DNA of 44,674 bases from an uncultured Duncaniella sp. Its GTDB lineage: Bacteria > Bacteroidota > Bacteroidia > Bacteroidales > Muribaculaceae. The notes below the pieces were generated by a model. It was not told where the DNA came from. It saw only the letters and a list, made by a program, of their open reading frames with translations, and searched no databases. The stretch covers positions 1-44,674 of the forward strand of contig NZ_CAJTMT010000027.1 in the NCBI RefSeq assembly GCF_910577345.1, in the 5' to 3' direction. Positions 33,377 through 41,885 of the stretch are shown here, in pieces. How positions within the stretch are numbered: the first letter of the stretch is position 1; each line of letters opens with the position of its first letter. The position numbers were made by a program, and so were the translations under genes.

Positions 33377-35140
33377 TTATTTCTTTTCGTCCTTGAGGTC
33401 AAGACGGATGCAGAGCTCGTCGAGCTGTGAATCGTCGATTGCCGCGGGTGCGTCAATCATCATGTCTCGGCCGGAGTTGTTCTTGGGGAAGGCAATCACG
33501 TCGCGGATTGAGTCGAGGCCGGCGAGGATGCTGACGAAGCGGTCGAAACCGAATGCGAGACCTCCGTGAGGGGGTGCGCCATACTTGAAGGCATTCATGA
33601 GGAAGCCGAACTTGTATTGTGCGTCCTCTTCGCTCAGGCCGAGCAGACGGAACATCTTGTCTTGAAGTTCGGCTTCATGGATACGGATTGAACCGCCACC
33701 GAGCTCGTTGCCGTTGACAACCATGTCGTAGGCAGTTGCGCGTACTGCGCCGGTGTCGCTGTCGAGCAAGTGGATGTCGTCGGGGTTGGGCGAGGTGAAG
33801 GGATGGTGCATGGCGTAGTAGCGCTGTGTTTCCTCGTCCCATTCGAAGAGGGGGAAGTCGATGACCCAGAGGCAGGAGAACTTCTGCGGGTCGCGAAGAC
33901 CGAGGCGTGAGCCCATTTCGAGACGGAGTTCGCAGAGCTGCTTGCGGGTCTTCATTGTCTGACCTGCAAGGATGAGGATGAGGTCGCCGGGTTTGGCACC
34001 GCAGCGTTCAACCCAAGTGCGGAGGTCGTCCTCGCTGTAGAATTTGGAAACGGACGATTTGATTGAGCCGTCGGCTTCGACCTTGACCCACATCATGCCC
34101 TTGGCACCTACCTGCGGACGCTTCACGAAGTCGGTGAGCTGGTCGAGCTGCTTGCGGGTGTAGTCAGCGCAGCCGGGGGCTACGATGGCACCGACATATT
34201 CGGCATCGTCAAGCACTGCGAAGCCCTTGCCGCCGGTGAGGTCCTTGATTTCGACAAATTCCATGCCGAAGCGGGTATCGGGTTTGTCGGAACCGTAGAG
34301 GCGCATGGCGTCGGCCCATGTCATGCGGGGGAAAGGCTCGGTGAAGTCGATGTCCTTGACATATTTGAAGATGTGTTTCACGAGACCTTCGAACATGTTG
34401 AGCACGTCTTCCTGATTGACGAACGACATTTCGCAGTCAATCTGGGTGAATTCGGGCTGACGGTCGGCGCGGAGGTCTTCGTCGCGGAAACATTTCACAA
34501 TCTGGAAATAACGGTCGAAACCGCTGACCATGAGGAGCTGCTTGAAGGTCTGGGGCGACTGGGGAAGAGCGTAGAACTCACCGGGATTCATGCGCGAGGG
34601 GACAACGAAGTCGCGCGCACCTTCGGGGGTCGACTTGATGAGGACCGGAGTCTCCACTTCGAGGAAGCCCTTCGAGTCGAGGTAACGGCGGATTTCGAAG
34701 GCCATGCGGTGGCGCAGTTCGAGGTTGGCGCGCACACAGTTGCGGCGCAGGTCGAGGTAGCGGTACTTCATGCGGAGGTCATCGCCGCCGTCGGTCTCGT
34801 CTTCGATGGTGAACGGGGGCACATCGCTGCGGTTGAGCACCTTCAGCTCAGTGGCGATGATTTCAATGTCACCGGTAGGAAGATTGGGATTCTTGCTTGT
34901 GCGCTCAGCGACCTTGCCTGTCACCTGAACCACGAATTCACGTCCGAGGTGATTGGCTGCCTCACAGAGTGCGGCGTCATTCTCGATGTTAAACACCACC
35001 TGAGTAATACCGTAGCGGTCACGCACGTCTACAAAGGTCATACCACCCATCTTGCGGGCGCGCTGCACCCAGCCGGCGAGGGTCACTTCCTGACCCGCAT
35101 CGCTGAGTCGGAGTTCGCCGCATGTTTTCGTTCTATACAT
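33377..35140 (-). CDS. aspS: Aspartate-tRNA ligase
   Basis: This 587-residue class II synthetase has the OB-fold anticodon-binding domain (about 1-110), motif 1 RHRMAFEIRRYLDSKGFLEVETP, motif 2 FRDEDLRADRQPEFTQID and motif 3 GLAFGFDRFV. The bacterial GAD insert lies at about 285-400. It charges tRNA-Asp. Length is typical. It is the first gene of a leftward operon and has a well-matched promoter at 35240. Confidence 0.98.
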   Translation of the reverse strand: MYRTKTCGELRLSDAGQEVTLAGWVQRARKMGGMTFVDVRDRYGITQVVFNIENDAALCEAANHLGREFVVQVTGKVAERTSKNPNLPTGDIEIIATELKVLNRSDVPPFTIEDETDGGDDLRMKYRYLDLRRNCVRANLELRHRMAFEIRRYLDSKGFLEVETPVLIKSTPEGARDFVVPSRMNPGEFYALPQSPQTFKQLLMVSGFDRYFQIVKCFRDEDLRADRQPEFTQIDCEMSFVNQEDVLNMFEGLVKHIFKYVKDIDFTEPFPRMTWADAMRLYGSDKPDTRFGMEFVEIKDLTGGKGFAVLDDAEYVGAIVAPGCADYTRKQLDQLTDFVKRPQVGAKGMMWVKVEADGSIKSSVSKFYSEDDLRTWVERCGAKPGDLILILAGQTMKTRKQLCELRLEMGSRLGLRDPQKFSCLWVIDFPLFEWDEETQRYYAMHHPFTSPNPDDIHLLDSDTGAVRATAYDMVVNGNELGGGSIRIHEAELQDKMFRLLGLSEEDAQYKFGFLMNAFKYGAPPHGGLAFGFDRFVSILAGLDSIRDVIAFPKNNSGRDMMIDAPAAIDDSQLDELCIRLDLKDEKK

Positions 35141-35239
35141 AGCAGAACTGTAATATTATGTAGTTTCTAATTACGGATTGATTGGGCTTGAATCTTGTCG
35201 GTCGGTAGCGGCCACAGACCGCAACTCCCCTTCAATCTG

Positions 35240-35271
35240 CAAAATTACAAAGAATCAGATAGAAAATCAAA
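35240..35271 (-). promoter_or_regulatory. Promoter of aspS
   Basis: On the minus strand TTTG (35268-35271), 20 bp, then TAATTTTG (35240-35247). The leader of about 90 nt includes a CGGTC/GACCG hairpin near 35199-35222. No T-box-like element was seen. Confidence 0.8.
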
Positions 35272-35316
35272 AAAATAATTGATTAGGGGTTCTGTCAGAT
35301 AAAAGATAGAGCCTGA

Positions 35317-36597
35317 TTATGCCCCAAGGGTTGTTATCGGGACAACGAGAACACCGTCTTTACGGCGATAAGCGAAGGAACCGGCGGCTGTGAGGACCAT
35401 AAGGAACGAAGGTTCTTTCATCCGTTCAACGTTTATCTTGGAGGATAGGGCTTTCAGACTTTCCGCTCCGGCTTCAATAAGCGCCTCGCCGCCAAGTTTG
35501 ATTTCTATAAGTCCGTAGTTGCCGTTTGGGAGATGGACAACGGCATCGCATTCCAGGCCATTTTTGTCTCTGTAATGATACACTTCTCCGCCGAGAGGCT
35601 GGGAGTAGACTCTGAGATCGCGCACACATAATGTTTCAAACAGCAAGCCGAATGCCTTAAGGTCATTCATCAGGTCACCGGGGCCAAGTCCCATGGCCGC
35701 AGTAGCTATGGACGGGTCAACGAAATATCGGGTATCGGCGGTGCGTATGGCTGTTTTTGATTTCAGATTTGGATTCCATGCAGGCATATCCTCAATGACA
35801 AACATTGAGCGCAGGACATCAAGGTAGTTTCTGACAGTCTTGTCCTCCATGACGTTCGGGTCCCCTCCATTCATATCCTCGACAATCTGTCGTATGGAGG
35901 TCTGCGTGCCTTGAAACCGGGCGTATGAACGCATGAGACGTTTTGCACGTTCCACGCTCCTGTCCACTCCGTCGACTTCACGAATATCGACATTGACAAC
36001 GGCACTGTAATAGTCTTTCGCAGGATCCAAGGCAACGTCATCAGGAAGAGTGACCGCTATTGGCCATCCTCCACGGCATACCAGATAGGCTATCTGCTCT
36101 AATCCGACATTGGTTTCGCTTCCGATTCCGGCAGCCGGATTTTCAAACAAAGCTTTTAGGCTTACTTCTCCGCTTGAATCCCCCGATTCGAAAAGCGACA
36201 TCGGTCGCATCCTTAACCATGAAAATCGTCCTGTGCCGGAATGGCTTATTTTGGAGCGGTCCACGGGTTTAGCTGAGCCGGTGAGAATGAATTGCCCCCT
36301 TTCCCTGCGGTGGTCGACGGTATGGCGCACGGCATCCCAGAGCATAGGCGCAAGCTGCCATTCGTCAATGAGGCGTGGCGTGGCTCCGTCAAGTATTAAT
36401 TCGGGATTTTCTTCGGCAAACAGGAGATATTGAGCTTTACGTCTTGGGTCAGAGAGGAAGATGGCGCTGTTGGAATGATGTTCGGCAGTTGTCGATTTTC
36501 CACACCATTTAGCTCCTTCTACAAGCACAGCACCGACACTTTTCAAGCGTCGGGACAGCTCTGAATCTACTATGCGGGGACGATAAGCTTCTTTCAT
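35317..36597 (-). CDS. DUF4143-type AAA ATPase
   Basis: This 426-residue protein has GAKWCGKSTT (Walker A) at about 32, LILDGATPRLIDEW (Walker B area), FILTGSA (sensor-like) and a C-terminal domain with LECDAVVHLPNGNYGLIEIK, typical of the PD-(D/E)XK-like DUF4143 region. The family is common in gut anaerobes, and its role is uncertain (perhaps defence or DNA handling). Its start is placed at 36597, and the promoter at 36617 overlaps the first unit of a 23-bp tandem array. It stands alone, with no obvious partner gene. Confidence 0.9.
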   Translation of the reverse strand: MKEAYRPRIVDSELSRRLKSVGAVLVEGAKWCGKSTTAEHHSNSAIFLSDPRRKAQYLLFAEENPELILDGATPRLIDEWQLAPMLWDAVRHTVDHRRERGQFILTGSAKPVDRSKISHSGTGRFSWLRMRPMSLFESGDSSGEVSLKALFENPAAGIGSETNVGLEQIAYLVCRGGWPIAVTLPDDVALDPAKDYYSAVVNVDIREVDGVDRSVERAKRLMRSYARFQGTQTSIRQIVEDMNGGDPNVMEDKTVRNYLDVLRSMFVIEDMPAWNPNLKSKTAIRTADTRYFVDPSIATAAMGLGPGDLMNDLKAFGLLFETLCVRDLRVYSQPLGGEVYHYRDKNGLECDAVVHLPNGNYGLIEIKLGGEALIEAGAESLKALSSKINVERMKEPSFLMVLTAAGSFAYRRKDGVLVVPITTLGA

Positions 36598-36616
36598 GAT
36601 TAAATTATATTTTCCA

Positions 36617-36648
36617 CAAAATTAGTGAATTAAAATGTAATTACCAAA
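36617..36648 (-). promoter_or_regulatory. Promoter of the DUF4143-type ATPase, inside the repeat array
   Basis: On the minus strand TTTG (36645-36648), 20 bp, then TAATTTTG (36617-36624). The -33 TTTG is part of array unit 1, the only unit with CCAAATTTGG; the other seven have CCCAATTTGG or variants. Confidence 0.75.
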
Positions 36649-36823
36649 TTTGGCCGAGTTTCATTACCCAATTTAGTTGAGTTTCATTACCCAATTTGGC
36701 TGAGTTCCGTTACCCAATTTGGCCGAGTTTCATTACCCAATTTGGCCGGTTTTAATTACCCAATTTGGCTGAGGTTCGTTACCCAATTTGGCTGAGTTTT
36801 ATTACCCAATTTGGTTGAGTTTC
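36640..36823. repeat. Eight-copy, 23-bp tandem array at the ATPase promoter
   Basis: Units begin at 36640, 36663, 36686, 36709, 36732, 36755, 36778 and 36801, exactly 23 bp apart, with the consensus ATTACCCAATTTGG(C/T)(C/T)GAGTTTC. There are no spacers and no cas genes. The near-palindromic CCAAATTTGG-like box recurs in every unit on one face pattern of the helix. Copies differ by one to four bases. Confidence 0.95.
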
Positions 36824-36952
36824 GTATGGATGGTGGAAGGGATTTGTTCGGATTGGTGGATTTGGGCGATGTATTGGTGCTTAATCATGACTAATTGCTG
36901 CTTTTTGGATGTCTATTAGTGGATGTTTATTGGCGGGTTGATAATTAATGGC

Positions 36953-36960
36953 TAATTTTG
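36953..36960 (+). promoter_or_regulatory. Candidate -7 element upstream of the sigma factor
   Basis: TAATTTTG at 36953-36960 matches the -7 consensus on the plus strand; the best -33 candidate is ATTG (36929-36932) 20 bp upstream. The 36824-37237 region holds no other gene I support. Confidence 0.4.
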
Positions 36961-37179
36961 CAGTTGAAATCCCAATAGTCAAATTTATGGTTCAATCCGA
37001 AAATCCGGTTCATGTAAGATGAAAAGAGATACAAAAGAACAGAATAAACAAAAGTAACAGAAGTATAATTTGCTGAAATTAATCTTTTTGTATCTTCTGA
37101 GCTTCTGTCATTCTGTACCCTTTTCAGATGTTGACGATTTAAGGCATCGTAATTACGGCTTGTACCAAATTTATTCTGT

Positions 37180-37241
37180 TTTCAGTCAATATACTTTTTT
37201 TCAATCAATATCTTCTTTTTCAATATCCTTTCAATCAATGG
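37180..37241 (+). repeat. Degenerate TTTCAATCAATAT repeats ending at the sigma factor start
   Basis: TTTCAGTCAATAT (37180-37192), TTTCAATCAATAT (37199-37211), a partial copy at about 37217 and TTTCAATCAATGG (37229-37241) recur in the leader. The last copy contains the ATG of the sigma factor gene. They may affect translation or act as a slippage-prone site. Confidence 0.6.
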
Positions 37242-37756
37242 CACTGACACTTCAACGCACGGATGTGGATGAGATATTCCGACGGTATTACCGTCCGCTG
37301 TGTCTCTATGCCTTGCATTATCTCCGGAGTCCGGAGAATGCTGAGGATGTGGTGCAGGATTGTCTTGCCGATTTCCTTGAAGGTATGGGAGTGGGGCGCG
37401 AGGTGGCGGATGTCAAGGCTTATCTCTATATGATGGTGCGCAACCGCTGTATCGATGCGCTGAAACGCGACAGCCGGATAGACCACGAACATACCGCTGA
37501 TGAGTTTGAGGAAAGTATTGCGGAGGAGGACTATGAGGAGGCGTCGGTCATTGAGGCGCGGATGTGGACAGCCATAGATTCGCTGCCGGAAAAGTGTCGC
37601 GAGGTGTTTCTGATGAGCAAACGCGACGGTTTGAAGTATGAGGAGATTGCTGAAGAGTTGGATATTTCAGTGAATACGGTCAAGAATCAGGTGAGCAAGG
37701 CGTTGAAGACCTTGAAGGGTGCTTGCCATAAGGTCTATATGTTCTTCTTTGGGTAA
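37238..37756 (+). CDS. ECF-type RNA polymerase sigma factor (FecI-like)
   Basis: With the start at 37238 (MALTLQRTDVDEIF) the protein is 172 residues; the frame is open upstream but that part is hydrophobic and unlike the family. Region 2 is YRPLCLYALHYLRSPENAED and region 4 is LPEKCREVFLMSKRDGLKYE plus a helix-turn-helix (ISVNTVKNQVSKAL). It should direct transcription of a cell-surface uptake locus when released by its FecR-type anti-sigma. Normally the anti-sigma gene follows directly; here 681 bp of repeats intervene. Confidence 0.93.
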   Translation: MALTLQRTDVDEIFRRYYRPLCLYALHYLRSPENAEDVVQDCLADFLEGMGVGREVADVKAYLYMMVRNRCIDALKRDSRIDHEHTADEFEESIAEEDYEEASVIEARMWTAIDSLPEKCREVFLMSKRDGLKYEEIAEELDISVNTVKNQVSKALKTLKGACHKVYMFFFG

Positions 37757-37771
37757 ATGGATAATTCCCCG

Positions 37772-38310
37772 TCACGGGCATTGAAGATGTCCGATAATAA
37801 CGTGTGTTTTCGGATGATTCGAATAATTGTTGATGGGAGTTGTGGGAATGGAAAATTCTGGACATTATTTGGTTTGTTATTTGAAATGGGTTAAATATAA
37901 AATGATTGGTTTGTTTATGCGGGGGTGATATTATCGGACATCTTCGATGCCCATTTTGGTGGATTTACACGTGACCCCACACCTTCGCGCGCCGCAATTT
38001 CGCCCTGCGGGCTTCATTGCATCGCGCTCGATGAGGGGCTACCATCGTATCGCTGCATTCGCAGCTTACCGGTTGCCATCCGGCTGAGTTATGCCATGAT
38101 GCCTTCGCAGCTTACCGGTTGCTATCCGGCTGGGTGATGACATTATGCCTGCTATATAACTACACATCACTTATATAACTACCCATCACTTTTGTTATTT
38201 TTACTTAAGCTGGTGATGGAATCATCATTTGGACTTCGCAGCTTACCGGTTGCCCTCCGGCCGGGTGATGCCATGATACCTTCGCAGCTTGCCGGTTGCC
38301 ATCCGGCAGG
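37772..38310. repeat. Interspersed repeat block, copy D, between sigma and anti-sigma genes
   Basis: A lone reverse terminal box (CACGGGCATTGAAGATGTCC, 37772-37799) faces the forward copy starting with ATCGGACATCTTCGAT (37933-37948). The core matches the other copies. The tail unit (TTCGCAGCTT...CCGGC) occurs at 38057, 38103, 38234 and 38280, with 46-bp spacing within pairs. The gap between pairs contains GCTATATAACTAC and TATATAACTACCCATCACTT, shared with the sequence beside the IS110 end at 44076-44095. No gene in this interval. Confidence 0.85.
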
Positions 38311-38437
38311 GTGGTGACATGATGTGGGGTAGGAGAAATATCATTTTTGAATTTTTTTGAAAAATTTTTGCTGAGGGCGTAGTAGTTTTTTGTCCTTTCT
38401 CTGTCTTAGGATAAAAACAAAGTGCAAAAATCAAGAT

Positions 38438-39247
38438 ATGGACAGAGAAAACAAATATCTACAATTCGTTTTAAAGTACTATGCGCCCGGGCGTTTCGAC
38501 ACCCGTAAGGCGTTGGCATCCTATAAATCGTCTCATCCGGCTGTCAAGCTGAGTCTGTGGCGACCATACGTCGCAGGAGTGGCTGCGATGATTGCGGTTT
38601 GTCTCCTCGTTGGTTACTATCTGATGCGTGGCAACGACAATCCTGTCGTGCTCTATGCGTCTGACTCGACTGCCACATATATTCTCCCCGACAGTTCGGA
38701 GGTGACGCTCTCTCCTCATTCTTCTCTCTCCTACGTTCCCTCGGATTTTAACGATGAGGCGCGCGATGTCGACATGCGTGGTCGCGTAGAGTTCAATGTC
38801 CGCAGGAATCCGCAGGCTCCGTTTACCGTCACGGCCACCTACGCATCCGTGAGGGTGTTGGGTACGCAGTTCACGGTTGCGGAGCTTGACGGCGATTCCA
38901 TCACGGAGGTTTCGGTGACGAGCGGTAAGGTCTTGTTCACCGCCAAGGGTAGCGCAGAGGGTGTCGTCCTCACCCGTGGAATGGAGGCCGGTTTGCTGGT
39001 CGGAGCTTCCAAGCCGGTTGTCATGGAGGATGAGGCGACAGCTCCGCAGACGCGCAGATTTGTGTTTGACAATGCTCCTCTCGCCGATGTGCTCAAAGAA
39101 CTTTCGGCTCATTTCAAAGTCGAGCTTAGCTGCCCGACCAAGGGGAAGACCCTCACCGCCGAGTTTGAGTCGGATGACCTCGATGAGATTATCATGCTGA
39201 TTGAGAAATCGCTGAATGTCAAAATCGAAAGGACGGTGAAGAAATGA
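38438..39247 (+). CDS. FecR-family anti-sigma factor
   Basis: Starting at 38438 (MDRENKYLQF) the protein is 269 residues. A membrane segment lies at about 44-63 (VAGVAAMIAVCLLVGYYL), the FecR beta domain at about 75-180 (DSTATYILPDSSEVTLS, VLGTQFTVAEL), and a DUF4974-like C-terminal domain at 205-265 (FDNAPLADVLKELSAHF). The cytoplasmic N-terminus would hold the sigma factor and the periplasmic part senses the TonB receptor. It overlaps the receptor gene by 4 bp. Confidence 0.93.
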   Translation: MDRENKYLQFVLKYYAPGRFDTRKALASYKSSHPAVKLSLWRPYVAGVAAMIAVCLLVGYYLMRGNDNPVVLYASDSTATYILPDSSEVTLSPHSSLSYVPSDFNDEARDVDMRGRVEFNVRRNPQAPFTVTATYASVRVLGTQFTVAELDGDSITEVSVTSGKVLFTAKGSAEGVVLTRGMEAGLLVGASKPVVMEDEATAPQTRRFVFDNAPLADVLKELSAHFKVELSCPTKGKTLTAEFESDDLDEIIMLIEKSLNVKIERTVKK

Positions 39248-41856
39248 GGCAGACTGTATTCATCCTGATTCTGTTCGGGTGGCTGTCGACGGTCATTGCC
39301 TACGCTCAGCAGTCGGCCTCAGGCAACAAGACTGTGCGCGAGGTCATGGAGGAGTTGAAGAGGGAGCATGATGTGAATTTCGTCTATGATTCGTCCATCA
39401 GGCTTGATGTCCCTTACAGCGGTCCTTCCCTGAAAGGCAAGAGCCTGAAATCGAGTCTAAATAATCTTTTCAACCGCGTCGGGCTGAAATGGGAACGCAA
39501 GGGAAAGTATGTTGTCATTTTTCCACGCAGGGACTTCACGGTGAGTGGTTACGTCACTCAGGAGGATGGCGAGACTGTCATCAATGCCACAGTGCAGGAC
39601 CTCCGTTCGGGGGCCGGTACAATGACAAATGAGCATGGTTTCTACAGCCTGACGCTTCCCGAGGGTCAACATTCCCTCCGCTATTCCTTCATCGGTTACA
39701 CTGAGGAAGTAGCCGATGTGAAGCTGACATCTGACCAGACCCGCAATGTGACTCTTCACCCCGGTGAGGAACTTGAGGAGGTGGTCGTAACCGCCGACCT
39801 CAATTCCCCTCTGCATACAACACAGACAGGTAAAATCTCATTGACGGGAAAGGATCTTGACCGGGGTTATGCCTTGTTGAGTTCGCCGGATGTCGTCAAG
39901 ACCTTGCAGACTCTTTCGGGAGTTGCAGCCGGAACAGATGTCACCTCCGGACTCTATGTACATGGCGGCAGCCATGACCAGAATCTTTTCATGCTCGACG
40001 GCACTCCGCTCTATCAGGTCAACCATCTCGGCGGTCTGTTTTCATCCTTCAACACAGATGTGGTCAAGAATATTGACTTTTATAAAAGCGGTTTTCCGGC
40101 ACGTTACGGAGGTCGACTGTCATCAGTGGTCGATGTCCGCACCCGCGACGGCAACCTGTCGGAGTATCACGGCTCATTCAGCATCGGCCTCCTCGACGGT
40201 CGCCTCCAGTTTGAAGGGCCTATCGTCAAGAACCGCACCTCCTTCAACATCGGCCTCCGCCGGACATGGCTGGATCTGATAGCAGCTCCGTTGCAGAGGC
40301 TAAGTAATCATTCTTCAGATGACAAGACATACCTCCGGAGTGCTTTCCATGATTTCAATGCAAAGGTGACACATATCTTTTCCGAGCGTAGCCGTGCTGA
40401 CCTCAACGTGTATTCCGGTGATGATCTTTTGAAAGCGACAGACGACATGCAGACTATCTCCGTATATCCTAATCCGGGCGAATTGGTGTTGAGGGAATAT
40501 GCAAAGATGGATTTCCATTGGGGAAACTTTACGGCAGCATTAAATTGGAAATATCAGTTTTCTCCCAAACTATATGCCGTATTTACGGGGCTTTACACAT
40601 ATAACCGCTCGAAGAATTCCTATTATGAGAATGATACTGAATATGAGCACGGAGAGGAAACCTTCTGTACGCATACTGAAAACAAGAACCGTTCGACCAT
40701 ACATGACATGGGCTACAGGATGGAGTTTGACTACCGTCCCGGCCGTATGCACCATCTCCGCATGGGGTCAAACTATCTTCTGCACTTCTTCAAGCCGCAA
40801 AACTATAATTCTTTGAACTATTCGGGTGATACGATTGTGAGCGATACCCTCCGGCGCTCGCTTTCCGATTCATTCCACGGACACGAGATGTCGGTCTACA
40901 TCGAGGATGACATTGCCTTCGGTGAGAATCTGAGATTGAATGCCGGTGTGCACTTCACGCTTTTCAATATACCCGGCCATACCTACAATTCATTGGAACC
41001 CCGCGTCGCCCTGCGCTATCAGTGCAACGATTGGCTGACACTCAAGGCTTCCTACACGAAGATGAGTCAGTTCATGCATCAGATGTCCAACACCTATCTG
41101 AATCTTCCGATGGACTATTGGGTGCCTTCGACAAAAAACATTCCACCTTCACGTTCTCATCAATATGCTGCGGGAGCCTATCTGATGCTGCCACGCAATC
41201 TGCGTTTCAGCTTGGAGGGGTACTATAAAACAATGTCTGACCTGATCGAATATGACGGAGGCAGTTCGCTCACCCCTCCCTATCAGAATTGGGAAGAGAA
41301 TATGTGTCGGGGTCGCGGACGCGCATACGGGATTGAAGTGGGTGCTTCCTACGGCAACGAGCGGATCGGCATAAACGCGGCCTATACACTTTCATGGAGT
41401 GAGCGCAATTTCCCCGATTTCTACGATGGATGGTTTCCCGACAAGTTTGACAATCGCCACAAGTTCAATGTCAATTTTTCATGGAAGCTTTCGAAGGGGA
41501 TTGACATCTATGCAGGATGGCTCTACCACAGCGGTAACCGCATGACGGTTGCTCAGCAAATTGTCATAGGTCCGATTATTCCGGGTGTAGGTGACCACTA
41601 TACGACCCAATGGCTCTATGACAAGCCAAACAATCTTTCAATGCCAGGTTACCACCGTCTTGACCTCGGCATCAATTTCCGCAAAGTTGGAAAGAGCGGC
41701 AGGGAGCGTATATGGAACATCAGCCTTTACAATGCCTACTGTCAGATGAACCCGTTTTGTGTGCGGATAAAGCAGAATGAAGACGGGTCATTCCGGGGAC
41801 AGGCCACTGCTATCACTCCGATTATTCCGTCCATAAGTTATACATTGAAATTCTGA
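39244..41856 (+). CDS. STN-domain TonB-dependent receptor
   Basis: This 870-residue protein has a signal peptide, an STN (secretin/TonB short N-terminal) domain at ~28-95 that signals to FecR, a carboxypeptidase-like regulatory domain at ~96-180 (TVSGYVTQEDGETVINATVQ), a plug at ~190-310 (DVTSGLYVHGGSHDQNLFML) and a beta-barrel ending in TLKF. It lacks an adjacent SusD; instead a DUF4249 lipoprotein follows, as in many Bacteroidetes loci where substrates are unknown. It imports an unknown ligand in a TonB-dependent way. Confidence 0.95.
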   Translation: MRQTVFILILFGWLSTVIAYAQQSASGNKTVREVMEELKREHDVNFVYDSSIRLDVPYSGPSLKGKSLKSSLNNLFNRVGLKWERKGKYVVIFPRRDFTVSGYVTQEDGETVINATVQDLRSGAGTMTNEHGFYSLTLPEGQHSLRYSFIGYTEEVADVKLTSDQTRNVTLHPGEELEEVVVTADLNSPLHTTQTGKISLTGKDLDRGYALLSSPDVVKTLQTLSGVAAGTDVTSGLYVHGGSHDQNLFMLDGTPLYQVNHLGGLFSSFNTDVVKNIDFYKSGFPARYGGRLSSVVDVRTRDGNLSEYHGSFSIGLLDGRLQFEGPIVKNRTSFNIGLRRTWLDLIAAPLQRLSNHSSDDKTYLRSAFHDFNAKVTHIFSERSRADLNVYSGDDLLKATDDMQTISVYPNPGELVLREYAKMDFHWGNFTAALNWKYQFSPKLYAVFTGLYTYNRSKNSYYENDTEYEHGEETFCTHTENKNRSTIHDMGYRMEFDYRPGRMHHLRMGSNYLLHFFKPQNYNSLNYSGDTIVSDTLRRSLSDSFHGHEMSVYIEDDIAFGENLRLNAGVHFTLFNIPGHTYNSLEPRVALRYQCNDWLTLKASYTKMSQFMHQMSNTYLNLPMDYWVPSTKNIPPSRSHQYAAGAYLMLPRNLRFSLEGYYKTMSDLIEYDGGSSLTPPYQNWEENMCRGRGRAYGIEVGASYGNERIGINAAYTLSWSERNFPDFYDGWFPDKFDNRHKFNVNFSWKLSKGIDIYAGWLYHSGNRMTVAQQIVIGPIIPGVGDHYTTQWLYDKPNNLSMPGYHRLDLGINFRKVGKSGRERIWNISLYNAYCQMNPFCVRIKQNEDGSFRGQATAITPIIPSISYTLKF

Positions 41857-41885
41857 ATATCAAATATTATCAAACACGTCGTAAA

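Noticed and set aside
36640..36823. CRISPR array
   Set aside because: The units are contiguous at 23 bp with no spacers and no cas genes are near; it is a tandem repeat.
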